Origin: Oscillospiraceae bacterium
GTDB lineage: Bacteria; Bacillota; Clostridia; Oscillospirales; Oscillospiraceae
Assembly (NCBI GenBank): GCA_016296235.1
Contig: JAEDJR010000015.1
Span: 1 to 19,243 of the forward strand
DNA length: 19,243 bases
Direction of reading: 5' to 3'
Under the pieces are notes generated by a model that was not told where the DNA came from, ran no database searches, and saw only the letters and a list, made by a program, of their open reading frames with translations. Below are positions 14,393 to 19,243 of this stretch, piece by piece; the first letter of the stretch is position 1; each line of letters begins with the position of its first letter. Position numbers and translations under genes: made by a program.

Positions 14393-16144
14393 ATGAAAAC
14401 GAAGGATTTTAAGAATTGGGGCGTCATGCGGATTTTCCTGTCCTACTTCCGTCCCCATTGGAAGCTGTTTCTCGTGGATATGGCCTGCGCGTTCTGTGTG
14501 GCCTTGATTGATCTGAGCTACCCGCTGGTCTCCCGCACAGCCATGTATGATCTGCTGCCGGAAAAGGCCTATACCGCCTTTTTTGTGGTCATGGGGCTGG
14601 TGATTCTGGCCTATCTGCTGCGGGCCCTGCTTCAGTTCGTCATCACCTACTGGGGGCACACCTTCGGCATCCGGGTCGAGGCCGATATCCGGCGGGATCT
14701 GTTCCAGCATCTGCAGACCCTGGGCTTCGAGTATTTTGACCGCCACCGCACCGGCCAGCTCATGAGCCGTCTGACCACCGACCTGTTTGAAGTCACGGAG
14801 CTTGCCCACCACGGGCCCGAGGATCTGTTCATCTCCTGCTCCACCATCCTCGGCGCGCTGATTGTCATGTTCTCCATGGAATGGCGGCTGGCTCTGGTGG
14901 TCAGCATTCTGATCCCCATCTTCCTGATTGTGGTCACCTCCCGCCGGCGGAAGCTGGGCGCGGCCTCCCGTCAGGTCAAGGTCAAAACCGCCGCCATCAA
15001 TACGGAAGTGGAATCCTCCCTGTCCGGCATGCGCACGGCCAAGGCCTTCGCCAACGAAGATCAGGAATTCCACAAATTCAGCGGCGCCAACGAGCGCTTC
15101 CGGGTCTCCAAGCGGACGTTCCACAAGGAAATGGGCATATTCAATAGTATCATGGAGTTTTTCCTCTCCATCATGTCCGTGCTGGTGATCTCCGTGGGCG
15201 GCTGGCTGATTATGAACGATCAGCTCAACTACATCGACCTCATCACCTTCAGCCTGTATATCTCCTCCTTTATCTCTCCCATCCGGAAGCTGGCCAACTT
15301 CGCCGAGCAGTACGCCGTGGGCATTGCTGGCCTGCAGCGGTTTACGGAGATCATGCGCACCGATCCTGCCGTGGCCGATGCCCCGGACGCCGTTGCCCTC
15401 ACCCAGGTTCGCGGCGACATTCTGGCCGATCATGTGGACTTCGCCTACAACGGCGATCTGGACGTGCTCCACGACGTTTCCCTCCATGTGACGCCCGGCG
15501 AAACCATCGCCATTGTCGGTCCCTCCGGCGGCGGCAAGACCACCCTGTGCCAGCTGATCCCCCGGTTCTACGAGGTTTCCTCCGGCCGCATCTGCGTGGA
15601 CGGTCAGGATGTGCGGCAGGTCACGCAAAAGTCCCTGCGGCAAAACATCGGCATCGTTCAGCAGGATGTGTTCCTCTTCGCCGACACGGTGCTGGAGAAT
15701 ATCCGCTACGGCAAACCCGGCGCCTCCATGGACGAGATCATCGAAGCCGCCAGACAGGCGGAAATCTACGACGACATTCTGGCCATGCCCGACGGCTTCG
15801 ACACCTATGTGGGAGAGCGGGGCACCCTGCTGTCCGGCGGCCAGAAGCAGCGCATTGCCATTGCCCGGATTTTCCTGAAGAACCCGCCCATTCTGATTTT
15901 GGACGAGGCCACCTCCGCCCTGGACACCATCACGGAGTCCAAAATCCAGCACGCCTTTGACAAGCTGGCCCAGGGGCGCACTACCTTAATCATCGCCCAC
16001 CGCCTGTCCACCATCCGCAGCGCCACCCGGATCCTGGTCATCGGCGACGGAAAAATCCAGGAGCAGGGCTCCCACGAGGAGCTGATGAAGCTGAACGGCA
16101 TCTACGCCAACCTGTACAACACCCAGACCCAGCTGCACGGCTGA
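14393..16144 (+). CDS. ABC exporter, fused membrane and ATPase domains (MsbA/BmrA type)
   Basis: A 583-residue half-transporter that should act as a homodimer to export lipids, drugs or peptides across the inner membrane. Residues 1-325 form a six-helix exporter domain with coupling-helix segments such as GFEYFDRHRTGQLMSRLTTD (111-130). The ATPase domain has Walker A GPSGGGKTT (376-384), Q-loop QQDVFLF (423-429), signature LSGGQ (480-484), Walker B ILILDEA (500-506) and the switch histidine H536. All catalytic residues are present. The gene stands alone with its own promoter and terminator, so it is more likely a homodimer than one half of a heterodimer. The substrate is unknown. Confidence 0.92.
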   Translation: MKTKDFKNWGVMRIFLSYFRPHWKLFLVDMACAFCVALIDLSYPLVSRTAMYDLLPEKAYTAFFVVMGLVILAYLLRALLQFVITYWGHTFGIRVEADIRRDLFQHLQTLGFEYFDRHRTGQLMSRLTTDLFEVTELAHHGPEDLFISCSTILGALIVMFSMEWRLALVVSILIPIFLIVVTSRRRKLGAASRQVKVKTAAINTEVESSLSGMRTAKAFANEDQEFHKFSGANERFRVSKRTFHKEMGIFNSIMEFFLSIMSVLVISVGGWLIMNDQLNYIDLITFSLYISSFISPIRKLANFAEQYAVGIAGLQRFTEIMRTDPAVADAPDAVALTQVRGDILADHVDFAYNGDLDVLHDVSLHVTPGETIAIVGPSGGGKTTLCQLIPRFYEVSSGRICVDGQDVRQVTQKSLRQNIGIVQQDVFLFADTVLENIRYGKPGASMDEIIEAARQAEIYDDILAMPDGFDTYVGERGTLLSGGQKQRIAIARIFLKNPPILILDEATSALDTITESKIQHAFDKLAQGRTTLIIAHRLSTIRSATRILVIGDGKIQEQGSHEELMKLNGIYANLYNTQTQLHG

Positions 16145-16155
16145 CACAAAGCATA

Positions 16156-16202
16156 ACCCGGCAAAGCGGTGAACCGAAACCGCGTTTGCCGGGTCTTTTT
16201 TT
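16156..16202 (+). terminator. Intrinsic terminator after the ABC exporter
   Basis: A 10-bp stem ACCCGGCAAA / TTTGCCGGGT is extended inward by a GCGGT/ACCGC pairing and followed by CTTTTTTT. It begins 12 bp after the stop codon. Confidence 0.93.
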
Positions 16203-16475
16203 CAAACTGCGGGAGCATCGCCGGCGGAAAGGACTGACTCGCAATTCTTCTGGGCTTGCACCATCATCAGGCAGTAAGCTGCGGCAGGTTCCATTCCTGT
16301 CTCAATGCCCTTATGGATTCCGTTTTTCGCAAAAATTCCGAAAACATTTGCGTTTTTCGTTTATATTCTATGCAAGGCAATCGCATTTGTCTTCTTTGTT
16401 CCTGTGAAATATGCCAATTTCCGCTGGCGAAACCTGGGTAAAACGTCAAATTCTTTTCCGTTATCCGGGAAATAA
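16203..16475. other. Non-coding stretch with no recognised gene
   Basis: Between the exporter's terminator and the next promoter I find no gene with a ribosome binding site or recognisable product; the short open frames begin inside the terminator or lack start signals. The only structure noted is a 9-bp direct repeat CGTTTTTCG at 16321-16329 and 16351-16359 with an inverted partial copy, CGAAAAC, between them. Confidence 0.6.
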
Positions 16476-16504
16476 TTGACTATTTTATACACTCTTGCTA
16501 TAAT
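16476..16504 (+). promoter_or_regulatory. Promoter of the FbpB-like importer operon
   Basis: TTGACT (16476-16481), a 17-bp spacer and a perfect TATAAT (16499-16504) form a near-consensus sigma-A promoter. The start codon of the permease is about 130 bp further on, so the transcript has a long 5' leader. Confidence 0.88.
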
Positions 16505-16549
16505 CCAATTAATATCAGATATCGGAAACGTGTTCGTAGAAAGGAAGGG

Positions 16550-16627
16550 ATGAGAGTGAAAATTCCCCCGCGTCAGCCGACGTATCCCACGGCAGCCGCG
16601 GTGATTCAAGCGCAACCCCAACGATGA
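16550..16627 (+). CDS. Possible 25-codon leader peptide
   Basis: In the leader of the importer operon an ATG closely preceded by GAAAGGAAGGG opens a 25-residue frame rich in proline, glutamine and alanine (PPRQPTYPTAAAVIQAQPQ). It stops at TGA in ATGAAAGGAG, seven bases before the permease's ribosome binding site region. An in-frame GTG at 16556 has better spacing from the same ribosome binding site and would give 23 residues. The frame may be a translated leader coupled to the permease, or chance; I do not recognise the peptide and see no run of one codon that would suggest classical attenuation. Confidence 0.35.
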   Translation: MRVKIPPRQPTYPTAAAVIQAQPQR

Positions 16628-16640
16628 AAGGAGCACAGAA

Positions 16641-18461
16641 GTGAAAAGGAAGATCGAACGTCGTCCGTTCAACAAAATTCGTCTCAAGAATCAAGTTCTG
16701 AATGTGGTGAAAAACCCGTTCAATATGATTGTTGCGATCAGTTTGGTGATCCTGTTCTGCCTGATCGTGATCCCGCTGCTGCAGATGGTGGCCTCCACTT
16801 TTACTGCAGCCAGAACCGAAATTAAGCGCATTGGCGGTGAAGTCGGCGACTTCACGCTCTATTACTGGAAATACCTGCTGGTGGGTAAGCTGTCCGGCGC
16901 CACCCTGTGGGGTCCTCTGAAGAACTCCCTGGTAGTCGGCATCTTTACCGTTCTGGTGTCTGTGCCCCTGGGTTCCGTTCTGGGCTGGCTGATGGTCCGC
17001 TCCGACATCCCCGGCAAGAAGCTGCTGGGCATGCTGGTGGTCATCCCCTACATGATTCCCTCCTGGTGCAAGGCTCTGTCCTGGCTGGCAGTGTTCCGGA
17101 ATAAGACCTCCGGTTCTCTGGGCTTCCTGGCAGGCCTGGGTATTCCCATCCCCGACTGGCTGGCCTATGGCCCCGTTGCCATCGTGCTTTGTATGTCCCT
17201 GCACTATTACGCGTTTTCTTACATCCATGTTTCCTCGGCTCTGCGCTCCATCAACTCCGAGCTGGAGGAAATGGGCGAGATCTGCGGCGCCAACAAGGTG
17301 CAGATCCTGAAGTCCATCACCCTGCCCCTGGTGCTGCCCAGCATTCTGTCCGCTGTGGTCATGACCCTCAGTAAGTCCATCGGCACCTACGGCGTGGCCG
17401 CAAACCTCGGCTCCCGCATCGGCTACTTCACCCTGGCCACCAAGATGAAGACCTTCATCAACGGCGGCCCCCAGGGCGTCGGCTACGCCATGAGCCTGGT
17501 GCTGATCTCCCTGGCGGCTCTGATTATCTTCTCCAACCAGAAGATCATCGGCGTGCGTAAGTCCTACGCCACCATCGGCGGCAAGGGCGGCCGCTCCAAC
17601 GAGATGCATCTGGGCAATGCGAAGCTGCCTCTGATGATCTTCCTGATCGTCTTCCTGTTCCTGGCCATGGTGGCGCCCATGTTCGTGCTGGTCATGGAGA
17701 CCTTCCAGGTCACCACCGGCAACGGCTACGGCCTCGATAACCTGACGCTCTACAACTGGATCGGCACCCTGGACGAAGCCCAGACCTACACCAGCATGGA
17801 AGGCATCTTCCGCAACAAGGAATTCGGCCGTGCGGTGTACAACACCATCCGCCTGACCTTCATCGGCTCCATCATCACCGCCCTCTGCGGCCAGTTCCTG
17901 GGCTACATCTCCACCCGCGGCCGCGGCAAGTGGTATGGCTCTGCCACGGAGCAGCTGGTGTTTGTGCCCTACCTGATGAGCGGCGTGGCCTTCTCCTCCA
18001 TGTACGTGGCCATGTTCAGCAGACCTCATCTGGGCGGTCTGATCCCCACGCTCTACGGCACCTTTGCCCTGATTGTTCTGACCTCGGTTGTCAAGCACTT
18101 CCCCTTCGCCAGCCGCTCCGGCACGGCAAATATGATGCAGATCGCCGTGGAGCTGGAAGAAGCCGCAGATATCAACGGCGCGAACTTCTGGCAGAGAATG
18201 GGTAAAATTGTGCTTCCGCTGGCAAAGAACGGCTTCATTTCCGGCTTCATGCTGACCTTCATCAGCATTGCCAAGGAGCTGGACCTGATCATCATCATGA
18301 TGGATAAGCACACTCAGACCATGTCGTATCTGGCCTTTACTTACTCGCAGGAGGGCTACAACCAGATGGCCGACGCAATTTCCGTGTGCGTGCTGATGTT
18401 TATTTTGGTGTGTTACATCATCGCCAACAAATTCGGCGCGGATATCGGCAAGGCGTGGTAA
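16641..18461 (+). CDS. ABC importer permease, two fused domains (FbpB/iron(III)-type family)
   Basis: A 606-residue inner-membrane protein with two tandem binding-protein-dependent transport domains, about 12 helices in all, as in FbpB/AfuB-type permeases. Each half carries an EAA loop that docks on the ATPase: ELEEMGEICGANKVQILKSI near residue 209 and ELEEAADINGANFWQRMGKI near residue 511. The GTG start follows AAAGGAG with seven bases of spacing. The ATPase gene follows 37 bp later. No substrate-binding protein gene precedes it, so this subunit probably lies downstream, beyond the window. The family transports ferric iron, but also thiamin, phosphonates, polyamines and sugars phosphates, so the substrate is left open. 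Confidence 0.88.
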   Translation: MKRKIERRPFNKIRLKNQVLNVVKNPFNMIVAISLVILFCLIVIPLLQMVASTFTAARTEIKRIGGEVGDFTLYYWKYLLVGKLSGATLWGPLKNSLVVGIFTVLVSVPLGSVLGWLMVRSDIPGKKLLGMLVVIPYMIPSWCKALSWLAVFRNKTSGSLGFLAGLGIPIPDWLAYGPVAIVLCMSLHYYAFSYIHVSSALRSINSELEEMGEICGANKVQILKSITLPLVLPSILSAVVMTLSKSIGTYGVAANLGSRIGYFTLATKMKTFINGGPQGVGYAMSLVLISLAALIIFSNQKIIGVRKSYATIGGKGGRSNEMHLGNAKLPLMIFLIVFLFLAMVAPMFVLVMETFQVTTGNGYGLDNLTLYNWIGTLDEAQTYTSMEGIFRNKEFGRAVYNTIRLTFIGSIITALCGQFLGYISTRGRGKWYGSATEQLVFVPYLMSGVAFSSMYVAMFSRPHLGGLIPTLYGTFALIVLTSVVKHFPFASRSGTANMMQIAVELEEAADINGANFWQRMGKIVLPLAKNGFISGFMLTFISIAKELDLIIIMMDKHTQTMSYLAFTYSQEGYNQMADAISVCVLMFILVCYIIANKFGADIGKAW

Positions 18462-18498
18462 TCGGCAACCGACAGTATTGCGAAAGGACTTATAGAGT

Positions 18499-19243
18499 AT
18501 GAGCAGAATTGAACTGAAGCATATTGATAAATTTTACGGCGACAACCATGTCCTGCGGGACATCAACCTGGTCATCGAAGACGGCGACTTCATGACCCTG
18601 CTGGGCCCCTCCGGCTGCGGCAAGACCACCACCCTGCGTGTGGTCTCCGGCCTGGAGAAGCCCCAGGGCGGCGTCATGACCATCGACGGCGAGGAAATGA
18701 TCAACGCAGACCTGGCCTATTACGCCGAGCCCAGCAAGCGCGGACTGAACCTGGTGTTCCAGTCCTACGCCCTGTGGCCCCACATGACCGTCCGGGAGAA
18801 TATCGCCTTCGGCCTGAAGATCCAGAAGCTGCCCAAGGACGAGATCAACCGCCGCATCGCGGAATCTCTGAAGATGATGCGCATTGAGGAGTACGTGGAC
18901 CGCTATCCCAACGAGCTGTCCGGCGGCCAGCAGCAGCGTGTGGCCATCGCCCGTGCCGTGGCCTCCAACCCCAAGCTCCTGCTGCTGGATGAGCCCCTGT
19001 CCAACCTGGACGCCCGCCTGCGTATCGATATGCGCTCCGAGCTGCAGCGCATCCACCGGGAGCTGGGCACCACCATCATCTACGTCACCCACGACCAGGT
19101 CGAGGCTTTGACCATGTCCACCAAGATCGCCCTGTTCAAGGCAGGCGAGCTGAGCCAGGTGGCTACCCCCATGGAGCTGTACATGAATCCCATCGACCTG
19201 GAAGCCGCCGACTTCATCGGCAATCCCCGGATCAACTTCCTGG
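18499..19243 (+). CDS. ABC importer ATPase (FbpC/PotA/UgpC type), runs off window end
   Basis: The first 248 residues of an importer ATPase of the CUT1/Fbp class. Walker A GPSGCGKTT is at 36-44, Q-loop VFQSYALWPHMTV near 86-98, signature LSGGQQQR at 140-147, Walker B LLLLDEP at 160-166, followed by LSNLDARLR and switch histidine H198 in YVTHDQVEALTM. The beginning of the C-terminal regulatory domain is reached (MELYMNPIDLEAADFIGNP), but the rest is outside the window, so substrate clues there are lost. The ATG follows AAAGGA. It should energise the two-domain permease encoded immediately upstream. Confidence 0.94.
   Translation, partial: MSRIELKHIDKFYGDNHVLRDINLVIEDGDFMTLLGPSGCGKTTTLRVVSGLEKPQGGVMTIDGEEMINADLAYYAEPSKRGLNLVFQSYALWPHMTVRENIAFGLKIQKLPKDEINRRIAESLKMMRIEEYVDRYPNELSGGQQQRVAIARAVASNPKLLLLDEPLSNLDARLRIDMRSELQRIHRELGTTIIYVTHDQVEALTMSTKIALFKAGELSQVATPMELYMNPIDLEAADFIGNPRINFL

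Noticed and set aside
14387..15952. 521-codon open frame on the minus strand opposite the ABC exporter
   Set aside because: Antisense shadow of a gene with complete ATPase motifs; it has no plausible ribosome binding site or domain.
16515..18311. 598-codon open frame on the minus strand opposite the importer permease
   Set aside because: The product is rich in H, Q, G and D without domains; the plus-strand permease has family motifs, a ribosome binding site and a promoter.

Overview
The window looks like chromosomal DNA from a fairly GC-rich, low-mobility Bacillota genome. Several things point to an Oscillospirales-type gut Clostridia relative: the long Firmicutes form of ribosomal protein S12, an L7Ae-like (YbxF) gene heading the str operon, strong AGGAGG-type ribosome binding sites with clear sigma-A promoters, and a palindromic intergenic repeat of the CTCCCC/GGGGAG kind. 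This placement is an inference; no 16S rRNA gene is present. I see no phage, insertion sequence, CRISPR array or tRNA. Coding density is high and nearly every gene is intact.

Region 1 (1-1740, minus strand) is the str operon: ybxF, rpsL, rpsG and the first 85 codons of fusA, behind a near-consensus promoter (TTGACG, 17 bp, TATAAT). The rpsL-rpsG spacer is unusually structured and may carry an internal promoter. Region 2 (1833-6138, minus) is a tightly packed set: a small one-helix membrane protein of unknown function, recD2, comF and mreB. rpoBC, the usual upstream neighbour of ybxF in Firmicutes, is absent here.

Region 3 (6193-10060, plus) is a TPP-riboswitch operon. It encodes a YkoE-type S component, an NMT1/THI5-like (ThiY-like) protein that has no signal peptide, a fused double ECF ATPase (YkoD-like) and an ECF T component (YkoC-like), ending at a strong terminator. 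It should import the thiamin pyrimidine HMP or a related precursor. The apparently cytosolic ThiY-like protein stands in an operon where Bacillus has the cytosolic binding protein YkoF, and it is the most interesting point in the window.

Region 4 (10066-14277, minus) holds a membrane-bound processive-type GT2 glycosyltransferase, a roughly 100-bp palindromic repeat, a MATE efflux pump, an ogt-type DNA repair methyltransferase and an RluA-family pseudouridine synthase. The MATE promoter carries an 18-bp dyad placed like a repressor operator.

Region 5 (14334-19243, plus) holds an MsbA/BmrA-type ABC exporter with its own promoter and terminator. After a roughly 270-bp empty stretch comes a new operon with a long leader containing a possible 25-codon peptide, a fused two-domain importer permease (FbpB-like) and its ATPase, which runs off the window. 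The importer's substrate cannot be read from these genes. Overall the window is mostly housekeeping and nutrient uptake. I did not find an unmistakable new defence or mobile system.
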